DNA from: CAYMTN01 sp964393335
Lineage (GTDB): Bacteria > Chloroflexota > Anaerolineae > Aggregatilineales > Aggregatilineaceae
NCBI GenBank assembly: GCA_964393335.1
Contig: CAYMTN010000119.1
Span: forward strand, 1 to 16,223
DNA: 16,223 nucleotides
Direction of reading: 5' to 3'
Positions 1-7,399 of the stretch are shown piece by piece. The position numbers and the translations under genes are program-made. Below the pieces are notes generated by a model that was given only the letters and a program-made list of their open reading frames with translations, made no database searches and had not been told where the DNA came from. Position 1 is the first letter of the stretch. Each line of letters opens with the position of its first letter.

Positions 1-122
1 AGAATGCTGCGAGCATCGCGGGCATGATCCTGACCACCGAAGCCCTGATCACCGATGTCCCCGAAGCGGAACCGCCGATGCCCCCTGGCGGCGGCATGGG
101 CGGCGGCATGGGCATGATGTAA
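1..122 (+). CDS. groL: GroEL chaperonin, C-terminal end (partial)
   Basis: This is the last 39 codons of the 60-kDa chaperonin GroEL, the cytoplasmic folding chamber that works with GroES. The reading frame begins at base 3, because the window opens inside the gene. The visible part has the family's final helix (NAASIAGMILTTEALITD) followed by the acidic-proline linker and the flexible Gly-Gly-Met tail that projects into the cavity. The TAA stop is at 120-122. A strong terminator follows about 30 bases later, so groEL ends its transcription unit. The identification rests on the tail and last helix, which are diagnostic. Whether groES lies upstream cannot be seen. Confidence 0.95.
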   Translation, partial: NAASIAGMILTTEALITDVPEAEPPMPPGGGMGGGMGMM

Positions 123-153
123 ATCGTCTCGCGCGACAAACGCGGACGATAGG

Positions 154-190
154 ACGGGTGGGAGCTACGATCTCCCGCCCGTTTTTGTTT
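154..190 (+). terminator. Rho-independent terminator of groEL
   Basis: An 11-bp stem (154-164 with 172-182, one G-T pair) has a 7-base loop and is followed by a T-rich tract at 182-190. It lies directly after the groEL stop and separates it from the carboxypeptidase gene. Confidence 0.85.
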
Positions 191-324
191 CCGGCGAGCG
201 CGGCAGCCGCTTGCGCGGCGCGGGGTTGTGGGGTAGCCTAGCGGGGCTTCACAACCAAAACAGTGTATGTTTCCGTATAACCTGATGCCTACGGAATGTG
301 ATAATTAAGGAGCATTTTTTACGC

Positions 325-1830
325 ATGGAAAAAGTCAATGCTTTGAAAGCGCACCTGGCCGATGTCGTGCATTTGCATCACGCGACGGGCATCCTGGGTT
401 GGGATCAGCAGACGTATATGCCGCCGGGTGGCGCGGCAGCGCGTGCCGAGCAGTTGGCCGTGTTGAGCCGCCTGGCACATGAAGCGTTTGTCTCGGACGA
501 GACGGGTCGGCTGATCGACGAAGCCGCCGCCGAAGTCAAAGACGCCGACTACGACAGCGACGAGGCGGCGCTGGTGCGCGTCGTCAAGCACGATTACGAC
601 CTCGCGACACGCGTCCCGACCAAACTCGTCGAGGAGATCGCGCGCACCACCTCGCAGGCGCACGAAATATGGGCCAAAGCGCGTGAAGACGCGGATTTCC
701 CGGCGTTTGCCCCCACGCTGGAAAAAATCTACGACCTGATGCGCCAGCAGGCCGACGCGCTGGGTTATGAAGATCGCATGTATGACGCGCTGCTCGACAT
801 GTACGAGCCGAACATGAAAACAGCCCACGTCGAGCAGTTGTTCAACGAACTGCGCGGCGAACTCGTGCCCTTTGTCGCGTCGATCTTCGACAACCTGGAC
901 GCGGTCGATTCCTCGCTGATGCACAAGCGCTACGACGTGCGCAAGCAGGAAGAATTCGGCCTGAAGGTCATCAAACAATTGGGTTACGACATGACGCGGG
1001 GCCGCCAGGATCGCGCCGTGCATCCCTTCACCACCGAGTTTTCGGTCAACGACGTGCGCATCACCACGCGTTATTACGAAGACTACCTGCCGACGGCGCT
1101 GTTCGGTTCGATTCACGAGGCGGGTCACGCCATGTACGAACAGGGCAGCGACCAGGCGCTGGAAGGCACGATGCTGGCCGGTGGTACGTCGCTGGGCGTG
1201 CACGAAAGCCAGTCGCGTCTGTGGGAAAACGTGGTCGGGCGCAGTCGGGGCTTCTGGCACTATTTCTACCCGGATTTGAAGGCCATGTTCCCCGACCAAC
1301 TCGGCGGCGTCGATGTGGAGGACTTCTACAAGGCGATCAACTTCGCGTCGCGCTCGCTGGTGCGGGTTGAGGCTGACGAAGTGACGTATAACCTGCACGT
1401 CATACTGCGCTTTGAGATGGAAACGGCGCTGCTGGAAGGCCAGCTCGCGGTGAAAGATGCGCCCGACGCCTGGAATACTAAGATGCAGGACTACCTCGGC
1501 GTGACCCCGCCCGATAACGGTAAAGAGGGCATCTTGCAGGACGTGCACTGGTCGTCCGGGCTGGTAGGATACTTCCCGACCTATTCGCTCGGCACGTTCC
1601 TCTCGGTGCAGTTCTGGGATAAGGCGCTGCAAGCTGTGCCATCCATCCCGGCGGAGATCGAGCGCGGCAACTTTGAGCCGCTGCTGGGCTGGCTGCGCGA
1701 GAACATTCACCGGCACGGGCGCAAGTACTGGCCTGCCGAGCTGGTCGAGCGCGTCACCGGGGAGCCGCTCCAGATTCAATCGTTCATGCGCTACCTGACC
1801 GAAAAATATACGGACATCTACGGCCTGTAG
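325..1830 (+). CDS. Taq-type metallocarboxypeptidase (peptidase family M32)
   Basis: A cytoplasmic zinc carboxypeptidase that removes C-terminal residues from peptides, probably in peptide turnover. The 501-residue product has the usual M32 length. Visible signatures are HPF before the active site, the zinc motif HEAGH at residues 264-268, HESQSRLWEN at 293-302 (its Glu is the third zinc ligand in the family), an EADE.TY.LH segment, and GYFPTYSLG near residue 413. The ATG at 325 is chosen because AAGGAG lies at 307-312; the longer frame opening at GTG 298 would include that ribosome site. The spacer of 12 bases is somewhat long. A TATAAC at 276-281 could be a -10 box, but no matching -35 is seen. 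The gene stands alone, between the groEL terminator and a shared downstream hairpin. Confidence 0.93.
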   Translation: MEKVNALKAHLADVVHLHHATGILGWDQQTYMPPGGAAARAEQLAVLSRLAHEAFVSDETGRLIDEAAAEVKDADYDSDEAALVRVVKHDYDLATRVPTKLVEEIARTTSQAHEIWAKAREDADFPAFAPTLEKIYDLMRQQADALGYEDRMYDALLDMYEPNMKTAHVEQLFNELRGELVPFVASIFDNLDAVDSSLMHKRYDVRKQEEFGLKVIKQLGYDMTRGRQDRAVHPFTTEFSVNDVRITTRYYEDYLPTALFGSIHEAGHAMYEQGSDQALEGTMLAGGTSLGVHESQSRLWENVVGRSRGFWHYFYPDLKAMFPDQLGGVDVEDFYKAINFASRSLVRVEADEVTYNLHVILRFEMETALLEGQLAVKDAPDAWNTKMQDYLGVTPPDNGKEGILQDVHWSSGLVGYFPTYSLGTFLSVQFWDKALQAVPSIPAEIERGNFEPLLGWLRENIHRHGRKYWPAELVERVTGEPLQIQSFMRYLTEKYTDIYGL

Positions 1831-1866
1831 CCATGTGAGCGGGCGCAGACGCGCGCAAATCCACAC

Positions 1867-1901
1867 AAAAAAAGCCCTGGCGCTCAACGGCCAGGGCTTT
1901 T
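1867..1901. terminator. Bidirectional terminator between convergent genes
   Basis: A perfect 11-bp stem (1871-1881 with 1890-1900) has an 8-base loop. It has a run of seven A on its left (seven T for minus-strand transcripts) and a short T run on its right. It sits between the carboxypeptidase gene and the convergent gene ending at 1922, and probably serves both. Confidence 0.85.
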
Positions 1902-1921
1902 ACGTACCATGTCGAAATGGA

Positions 1922-2647
1922 TCAGCCACCAAAAATCCACCATGTCAGCCGCCGCCAGGGACCCGGTTTTTTCGGCTCGTTGATGTCCGTATTGCCCCGG
2001 CTGTCGATGGTGATGATCAACACCCGGTTTTTGCTGATAGCTTCTTTCAGGTCGATGTGTTTGTTGCGCGGCGTGAGGTAACCTTGCAGCCAGTTCTTAC
2101 GCTGGTTGGCGCGGATTCCGGCCAGTTTCCATTTGTCGTCGTACAACTGGATGGTGTGCATCAACAACTGCTGGCGTTCCTGCATACTCAGCGCGCCCGG
2201 TGCCGGATTCTGTGCGGCGTATTGGATCGGGTAGGTCGCCGCGTACGACTCCGGCTGCTGGTGAACCGGCTCACGGGGTGAAACCGGCTCGGCGTCAATC
2301 GGGTCCGGGTGCGAGGGTTCCTCATCATACGAATCGGCGTAGGTCACCTCGTGCTCGACCGGGGCATCCGTGTCGTCGTAATCGACTTCAAAGGTGCCGG
2401 TGCTGCGGCGGCGATCATCCTGCGATGGTGCATCCAGGTAGATCGGCTCGTCGTACGGATCGCCTTCTTCATACGGCCTGAACCCTGATTCCAGTTGCTG
2501 TTCCTGGTAATTGTAGCGCGGCGCTGGTGACCGCACCTGCGAGCGCGCCTGCGTCTGCGCCTGTGATGTGGAAGGCGTCCCCCAGGCAAAATCTGGCCGC
2601 GGGGGGGCCAGTCGCCCTGAAGCTCGATGATCGTTTCGTGGTGCCAT
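1922..2647 (-). CDS. Unrecognised acidic, largely disordered protein with a conserved-looking C-terminus
   Basis: I do not recognise a family for this 241-residue product. Residues 1 to about 145 are rich in Pro, Gln, Ser, Asp, Glu and Tyr and look disordered, with an acidic stretch full of DE and YDEEP-type runs. The last ~90 residues look folded: an amphipathic helix (MQERQQLLMHTIQLYDDKW), a basic stretch, a hydrophobic strand RVLIITID, and a Trp-rich end (RRLTWWIFGG). No signal peptide or clear membrane helix is seen. ATG 2647 is preceded by GGAGG about 12 bases upstream on the minus strand. A likely promoter lies about 170 bases upstream. Codon use and the single long frame support a real gene. 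It could be a scaffold or adaptor protein, but the function is unknown. Confidence 0.75.
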   Translation of the reverse strand: MAPRNDHRASGRLAPPRPDFAWGTPSTSQAQTQARSQVRSPAPRYNYQEQQLESGFRPYEEGDPYDEPIYLDAPSQDDRRRSTGTFEVDYDDTDAPVEHEVTYADSYDEEPSHPDPIDAEPVSPREPVHQQPESYAATYPIQYAAQNPAPGALSMQERQQLLMHTIQLYDDKWKLAGIRANQRKNWLQGYLTPRNKHIDLKEAISKNRVLIITIDSRGNTDINEPKKPGPWRRLTWWIFGG

Positions 2648-2989
2648 GATAAACTTTCGCCTCCCGTGATTCCCCCAGGCTTAACGTCTCCCCAAACGAA
2701 GCGTCAAGTGATGACGATGATAGAGCGGCCCGCCTCATTAATGGTACGTGTTATCGCGCTGATAGCCGGGCATTTGGATAGTATGTTATAGACATATAGA
2801 GTTTTGATGCTCAGAATTATACCATGACAATGCTAATCTGAGTCAAATCAGGCCGAAAACGGTGTCACCACCCGCTGCCCGACGCACTCTGTACCCTCTC
2901 TATCCTAATTAAAGCGCATTTATCGGAAAATATACAAATTCCTAACAAATTTCAAACAAACTTAAATCTACTTTTAATCTAACCGTATC
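2648..2989. other. Intergenic region, AT-rich on its right side
   Basis: This 342-base gap holds no gene. It contains a minus-strand promoter (2816-2846) for the acidic protein. From about 2900 to 2990 it becomes strikingly AT-rich, with repeated TTAGGA-like words on the minus strand. No hairpin terminator for the upstream dprA gene was found, so read-through from dprA into the acidic-protein gene is possible. Confidence 0.6.
2816..2846 (-). promoter_or_regulatory. Sigma-70-type promoter, extended -10
   Basis: On the minus strand TTGACT (2846-2841) is followed after 19 bases by TATAAT (2821-2816), which is preceded by TGG as in an extended -10. The spacer is longer than the usual 17. It points at the acidic-protein gene starting at 2647, giving a leader of about 160 bases. 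Confidence 0.6.
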
Positions 2990-3871
2990 CTAACCTGGCG
3001 GTTCGAACTGCAAACATTGCCATTCCGCCGGAGCCGGGGGCAGTGGCCGCGCGCCTTCGGCGATCAACTGCCGGTTGCCGGGTGCGTCGCTGGCGAGCGC
3101 GTACACGGGGCGTTTTTGTGCGCGTGCAAAACGCACCGTGTGCAGGCTGCCGCCGGTCAGGCCCGTTTCGATCACGATCACCGCGCAACTCAACCCGCTG
3201 ATCAGCCGGTTGCGGGCGACCAGCGCCGCGCTGGTCGGGACAGCGTCGGGATGTGTTTCGGAGAGCAGCGCGCCGTGTGCCACAATCCGCGCGGCGAGAT
3301 CGCTGTTCTCCGGCGGGTAGATGGCGCGCACGCCGCCGCCCAACACGGCTGCCGTGCGGCCCGCGCGGCAGGCTCCGGCATGGGCCGCCGCGTCGATCCC
3401 GGCTGCCAGCCCGCTGATCACCGTCCAACCGGCGGCGGCGAGTGTTTCGGCCAGCGCCCCGGCGATCTGCCGCGACTCCGGGCGCGGGCGGCGCGTGCCG
3501 ATGATGGCGACCGATCGCGCCCAGGCGGACGGATCGCCGTCTGCCAGCGATCCGCGCATAAACAGGGCGGGCGGCGCGTCGTCCAGGGCGGCCAGCGGGG
3601 CCGGGTACGCGGTCTCACCTGGCAGCGCGATCACGATGCCTTCCGCCTGCCACGCCGCGATCGCCGCCTGCACGGCGTCCAGGTCAATCGCTCGCACGGC
3701 GGCGGACAGCTTCGGCCCGATCCCTGGCACGGCTTGCAGCGCCGCGTCACCGGCTTGTAACGCCGCGCCCGCCGATCCGAACCGGTCCAGCAGGCGCGCC
3801 AGGGTACGACCACCCACGCTGGGGATCAGGCTCAGCGCGATCCACGCGACGCGCGTGCTGTCCGCGTTCAT
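2990..3871 (-). CDS. dprA: DNA-processing protein DprA (short form)
   Basis: DprA binds incoming single-stranded DNA and loads RecA during natural transformation. The 293-residue product has an N-terminal helix-hairpin-helix region (about 13-60, including VPGIGPKL) and a Rossmann-like core: IIGTRRPRPES at 123-133, SGLAAGIDAAAH at 153-164, GGGV..IYPPEN at 178-189 and RNRLISGLS at 220-228. It ends soon after the core (residue ~275) and lacks the C-terminal winged-helix domain of longer DprA proteins. The frame could be extended upstream, but ATG 3871 is preferred because it overlaps the transporter stop as ATGA, a typical translational-coupling arrangement. The gene therefore probably shares the promoter near 5200. 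The family call is secure; a role in competence here is inferred. Confidence 0.93.
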   Translation of the reverse strand: MNADSTRVAWIALSLIPSVGGRTLARLLDRFGSAGAALQAGDAALQAVPGIGPKLSAAVRAIDLDAVQAAIAAWQAEGIVIALPGETAYPAPLAALDDAPPALFMRGSLADGDPSAWARSVAIIGTRRPRPESRQIAGALAETLAAAGWTVISGLAAGIDAAAHAGACRAGRTAAVLGGGVRAIYPPENSDLAARIVAHGALLSETHPDAVPTSAALVARNRLISGLSCAVIVIETGLTGGSLHTVRFARAQKRPVYALASDAPGNRQLIAEGARPLPPAPAEWQCLQFEPPG

Positions 3872-5142
3872 ACGACGACCTCGCCATCCAACCGTTCGTG
3901 CAGCGTCCAGAACTGCTGCGCGCTGAGGCACGCCATCACCCCTACGATCAAAAACAGGAACTCAAAGCCGATAGTTTCGGCGATGATGCCGCTGGCGACG
4001 CCCATGAACGCCACGACACCGATCCACGTATTCAGCGCGCCCATGTACAGCGGGCGCTCGTCTTCGGGTGTGACGTTGAGGCCGAGCGCCATCAGGTTCG
4101 AGAAGACCAGCCCTTTCTGGATGGCGACCAGGCTGTAGACCGGGATCAGGTAATATTCGGCGGTGCGGCCATCCAGGCCCAGCGGCTGCGCCAGCAGCAG
4201 CAGTCCCCAACCGAACGCCTGCGCGAGCACGCCCAGCGAGACGGGCAGTCGGTTGCCGACGCGGATGCTCCAGCGCCCGGCGGCGATGCTGAAGATCGGG
4301 CGCAGCAGCGAGCTAACCAGCAGGTACATACCGGCCAGTTCCAACCGCACGCCGAGCGCCTGGTTCGCGTAGACGATGATCAGGCCGTTTGCCATGCTGG
4401 AGAGCTGGAACATCGTCCGGCCCCGCACGAAATGGCGGTAATTGGCGTCACTCTGCCAGATCGTGCGCAGCACGGAGGGCGACGGCTTCGGGTGCTCGAT
4501 GTTGGTTTCGACCGGCGGCTCTTTCACCAGCGAGAACGAGAAAAAGCCGATCACCTGCACCACACCCGCGAAGGCAAACAGCAGCCCGTAGTTTGTCGGA
4601 AAATCAAACCGTGTATCCGGCCCGGTGAAGAAGATCACGACCGGTGCGCCGCCAACGGCCAGCAGCCCGCCTAACGCGCCGCGCCAGCCAAACACCAGCC
4701 CGCGCTGGCGGGGCGGGATCACTTTGCCGACCACTTCGATAAACGGCAGCCCCGCCACGCCGGCTGCCGCGCCGCCGAGCAGCACAAACGCCAGCAGCGT
4801 GATCAGCAAGAGATGGGCTTGATTGGTCAGCAGCACCGTTGCCGCCAGCGCCGCCCAGCCGAACATGCGCAGGATCGCGGCGTAATGATACATGGGCAGC
4901 GCGCGCCGGGCGTGCTGCACCCAGCCGACCGTCCACACCTGCGGGAGCGCCCCCATGGCCCCTTGCAGCGGCGTGATCAGGCCGAGGATGAGCGGGTTAC
5001 TGGTCAGGTGAGCGGCAAACGTCGTCAACACGAGGTCCGGGTTGGCAACCGAATTGCTGCTGCCGATCATCAGCGCGCCGTTGAGCACGCTGAGTACAAA
5101 ATTCCGGCGCGTAACCGGGCGGACTATTGGAGTATCAGTCAT
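3868..5142 (-). CDS. Major facilitator superfamily transporter
   Basis: A 424-residue polytopic membrane protein with about 12 hydrophobic segments, arranged as two halves around a charged central loop (roughly residues 205-235, VKEPPVETN to WQSDANYRHF). The length, segment spacing and short basic cytoplasmic loops (such as VIPPRQRGLVFGWRG) fit the MFS. The substrate cannot be told from sequence. It begins at ATG 5142, which has no clear Shine-Dalgarno site. A good promoter lies about 47 bases upstream on the same strand. Its TGA overlaps the ATG of dprA, so the two are co-transcribed. No functional link between an MFS carrier and DNA uptake is implied by the families themselves. Confidence 0.85.
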   Translation of the reverse strand: MTDTPIVRPVTRRNFVLSVLNGALMIGSSNSVANPDLVLTTFAAHLTSNPLILGLITPLQGAMGALPQVWTVGWVQHARRALPMYHYAAILRMFGWAALAATVLLTNQAHLLLITLLAFVLLGGAAAGVAGLPFIEVVGKVIPPRQRGLVFGWRGALGGLLAVGGAPVVIFFTGPDTRFDFPTNYGLLFAFAGVVQVIGFFSFSLVKEPPVETNIEHPKPSPSVLRTIWQSDANYRHFVRGRTMFQLSSMANGLIIVYANQALGVRLELAGMYLLVSSLLRPIFSIAAGRWSIRVGNRLPVSLGVLAQAFGWGLLLLAQPLGLDGRTAEYYLIPVYSLVAIQKGLVFSNLMALGLNVTPEDERPLYMGALNTWIGVVAFMGVASGIIAETIGFEFLFLIVGVMACLSAQQFWTLHERLDGEVVV

Positions 5143-5188
5143 GATGGTAGGTGGCTGCCTTGACGGTGTACAGGTTAAACGCCCTTAA

Positions 5189-5217
5189 ACTATAATCACT
5201 TCAACCGATCAATTCAA
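5189..5217 (-). promoter_or_regulatory. Sigma-70-type promoter for the MFS-dprA operon
   Basis: On the minus strand TTGAAT (5217-5212), a 17-base spacer and TATAGT (5194-5189) lie just upstream of the transporter start at 5142. Spacing is optimal and both hexamers match the consensus in five or four of six positions. Confidence 0.65.
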
Positions 5218-5280
5218 AGTTAACCTCCGGATTTATGCAAATTACGCCTGCGTCAATGCATGGGTCGCGCGACATCAGAT

Positions 5281-5309
5281 TTGTAAAGACACGGGCCGGA
5301 TGGTATCTT
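5281..5309 (+). promoter_or_regulatory. Probable promoter of the Nudix-like gene
   Basis: TTGTAA (5281-5286), a 17-base spacer and TATCTT (5304-5309), with TGG just before the -10 as in an extended -10. It is divergent from the promoter at 5189-5217 and lies about 75 bases before the chosen start. Confidence 0.5.
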
Positions 5310-5366
5310 GTGAAGGTGGGCCTGCCCGTGATGCGGGGTACGCATGGATCGCGGTGGTTGGTCGCC

Positions 5367-5372
5367 GGAGGG
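5367..5372 (+). promoter_or_regulatory. Ribosome binding site deciding the Nudix-like start
   Basis: GGAGGG ends 10 bases before ATG 5383. The upstream in-frame ATG at 5344 has no comparable site, so 5383 is preferred. Confidence 0.65.
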
Positions 5373-5382
5373 AAACGCGTTG

Positions 5383-6015
5383 ATGTCACCGGGTAACCGC
5401 TCAGAATGGATTCGGGTGAGCTGCGCGGCGCTGTGCCGGATCGAACATGCCGGGCGGTTTCTGCTGCTGCTAAACCAGAATCGCCGCCGCAAAGGGCTGT
5501 ACGTCCTCTCCCCGCTTGGCGGGGCGCTGCAAGTCACCGCGCCGGACCGACTCGCCGCGTTCGGGGCCGTGCCTGAAAGCCCGGCGTCCGACGATCTGCG
5601 GCTGGCGCTGCCGTTGGGCGCGCTGCCCGCCTTCCGCACGTGGTTTTACAGCGGCGAGGACCGCGAAACATCCCCGTTCCGCGAGCTGCGCGAGGAACTG
5701 GTCAGCGAGGCCGGGCTGCTGGACGCGCTCGATCCGGCGCAAGTCACCTGTACCCCGCTGTGGGCACTGGAAGAGGAAGCCCTCACGCAGCGCCTGGGTC
5801 AAACCGGCCTGTTGACGCACTATTTTTTGGAGATATACGACATCACGTTTGACGCGGCGGTGCTGGGGCTGCTGCTGCTCGCCCCGGCGGAAAGCGGCGC
5901 GGTGTGGGTCACGGCGGAGCAGATCGAGCAGGGCGGCACGGTCACGTTGCACGTCGATGGCGCGGATCGCGTCGCGCGCGTGCGCGGTGATCCGCTGATC
6001 CGCTCGCCGTCCTGA
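5383..6015 (+). CDS. Nudix-like protein, resembling SMODS-associated NUDIX domains
   Basis: A 210-residue soluble protein. It opens with a strand pattern typical of Nudix folds (RVSCAALCRIE..GRFLLLLNQNR, then a PLGGAL turn at about 44-49). A Nudix-box-like helix, FRELREELVSEAGLL, spans residues 99-113. RELREEL matches the REUxEEx core of the box, but the glycine expected next is Val107 and the upstream G-x5-E does not fit, so the metal site is atypical. Nudix enzymes hydrolyse nucleoside diphosphates linked to another group. The layout recalls the NUDIX domain described beside SMODS/CD-NTase genes, but no such nucleotidyltransferase is in this window. It has its own promoter and ends four bases from the convergent hydrolase gene. 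Substrate and activity are unknown. Confidence 0.6.
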   Translation: MSPGNRSEWIRVSCAALCRIEHAGRFLLLLNQNRRRKGLYVLSPLGGALQVTAPDRLAAFGAVPESPASDDLRLALPLGALPAFRTWFYSGEDRETSPFRELREELVSEAGLLDALDPAQVTCTPLWALEEEALTQRLGQTGLLTHYFLEIYDITFDAAVLGLLLLAPAESGAVWVTAEQIEQGGTVTLHVDGADRVARVRGDPLIRSPS

Positions 6016-6022
6016 CCGGTCA
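6013..6022. other. Palindrome containing two convergent stop codons
   Basis: TGACCGGTCA is a perfect 10-base palindrome. Its left TGA is the stop of the Nudix-like gene and its right TCA is the minus-strand TGA stop of the hydrolase. There is no T tract, so it is not a classical terminator. Confidence 0.8.
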
Positions 6023-6808
6023 CGCCAACTCACGCCGCAGCAGGTCAAAAAATGCGTCTCTGGCCTCGCGTTCGAGCCAGGGATAATGCCCGCAGCGCGC
6101 CAGCACGTGCAGCCGGAAGTCACGCAGCACGGATGCCAGCGGCTGTTGAATGCCGGCCAGCGGGTGCGGATCGGTGTCGCCGTGAATGGCGATCACCGGG
6201 CAGGTGATGCGCCGCCCCAGGGCGAGCAGGTCGCCGCGCTGCCGGAGTTGGTGGGCGTCGTGCCACACCTGGCGGTGAATGTCGAAATCGACCGGCAGGT
6301 CGTCATCCGGGTCGGGCAGCAGGCTGACCGAATCCGTGCGCGTTTTGAACAACCGCCCGATGCGCGCCAGCGTGGCGTGTGCGTTTTCTTCGGCGGCGGG
6401 ATCGTCCAACGTCCGGCGCAGCGCGGCCAGCTCGGTTTTTTCGCTGCCGGTCAGGCGGCTGAGGCGCGTCTCCGTGATCGATGGCGCGTACTGCTCCTCG
6501 AATACCCCGCTGCTGACCAGGATCACCTTACGGACTAGGTCAGGATGCCGGGCCGCCGTGATAAAACTCAGCATCGCACCCCACGACCAGCCGATCAGCG
6601 TAACCGGCGGCGCGCCCTGGCGCGTGACCGTGTCCCGCAGTTCTTCGACCTGCCCGTCGAGTGACCCGGCGGTTTGCAGTGGTTCCAGGATGCCGCGCTC
6701 AGCGCATAGTTCCCGCGCGACGGCGGCCATCGATCCCGGCGCGCCGGGACCTCCGTGAATCACAGCGACGGTGTAGGGAGCATTTCCGTGCAATCGCAGG
6801 TTGTGCAT
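6020..6808 (-). CDS. Alpha/beta hydrolase
   Basis: A 262-residue cytoplasmic serine hydrolase of the alpha/beta fold. The oxyanion-hole motif HGGPG is at residues 18-22, the nucleophile elbow GWSWGA at 73-78 (Ser75), the acid in HGDTDPHPLAG (Asp211 or Asp213), and the catalytic His in RCGHYPW (His241). HGGPG is common in proline iminopeptidase-type members, but that does not fix the substrate; an esterase or lipase role is equally possible. ATG 6808 has no strong ribosome site. It lies 22 bases after the stop of the membrane paralogue upstream on the same strand, so it is probably the last gene of the minus-strand run. It ends tail to tail with the Nudix-like gene, and both stop codons sit in one palindrome. 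Confidence 0.85.
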   Translation of the reverse strand: MHNLRLHGNAPYTVAVIHGGPGAPGSMAAVARELCAERGILEPLQTAGSLDGQVEELRDTVTRQGAPPVTLIGWSWGAMLSFITAARHPDLVRKVILVSSGVFEEQYAPSITETRLSRLTGSEKTELAALRRTLDDPAAEENAHATLARIGRLFKTRTDSVSLLPDPDDDLPVDFDIHRQVWHDAHQLRQRGDLLALGRRITCPVIAIHGDTDPHPLAGIQQPLASVLRDFRLHVLARCGHYPWLEREARDAFFDLLRRELA

Positions 6809-6830
6809 TGAATCCGGCTCGTTTCTGTAT

Positions 6831-7364
6831 TTACGTCCAGTGATCCCAGGGGCTGCCCGGATCGCGCGCGCCGTAAATGGCGGTCAGGCGCACCATGTCC
6901 ACCCATACGCGGAAGGAGGCCTGGTCGCCGTTGAGCCGCCAGCGCAGCCCGCGCGGGATGCGTTCCCACGCGCGGGCAAGCTGCCGCCGTTCCTCGCGGG
7001 TCATGGTGCGCAGCGCCAGGTAGTACCAGTGCGGCAGCGATTCACGCCCCGTGATCGAGCGCCGCGTGACCAGCCCCGCTCCGCCCGCGATCAGCGCCAG
7101 CAGAAAGAAAATCGTCGGCAGAAAACCACCCGCGAAGCTGGAAACCCCGGTCGTAAACAGGCGGGCGATCAGCGTCACGGCCACGAACCAGGCTGCCAGC
7201 GCCAACAAGAATCGCGGCAAAATGGGCGGGCGTCGCTCCTCGCCGTACCGGCGGAAGTTGATCATCAAGGGGTCTTTGTACATCCCGCTGAGGATCGCGC
7301 CGTAATAAGCAGCCAGGCCCGTCGGCAGCATAAACAGCAGCAGGACCACGCACAAGCCCATCAT
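6831..7364 (-). CDS. Tandem membrane-protein paralogue A (unrecognised family)
   Basis: I do not recognise a named family. The 177-residue product has three likely membrane helices: about residues 3-24, 52-70 and 79-98. A conserved loop, SGMYKDPLM..FRRYGEE, follows helix 1. A hydrophilic C-terminal domain of about 75 residues carries ERRQLARAWERIP, RWRLNGDQ.SF.VW and RLTAIYGARDP.SPWDHW. That tail is roughly 70% identical by eye to paralogue B. ATG 7364 has AGGA about 9 bases upstream; ATG 7361 is also possible. It lies 35 bases after B and 22 bases before the hydrolase gene, suggesting co-transcription. It is the most derived in the loop between helices 2 and 3. Confidence 0.85.
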   Translation of the reverse strand: MMGLCVVLLLFMLPTGLAAYYGAILSGMYKDPLMINFRRYGEERRPPILPRFLLALAAWFVAVTLIARLFTTGVSSFAGGFLPTIFFLLALIAGGAGLVTRRSITGRESLPHWYYLALRTMTREERRQLARAWERIPRGLRWRLNGDQASFRVWVDMVRLTAIYGARDPGSPWDHWT

Positions 7365-7399
7365 GCCGCGTCATCCTGCCCACTGCGTACCGGCGCAGA

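Noticed and set aside
319..1887. Long open frame of 522 codons on the minus strand, opposite the carboxypeptidase
   Set aside because: It is a GC-driven shadow of the M32 gene; its translation is low-complexity, Arg/His/Val-rich and has no family features, while the plus strand has all the M32 motifs.
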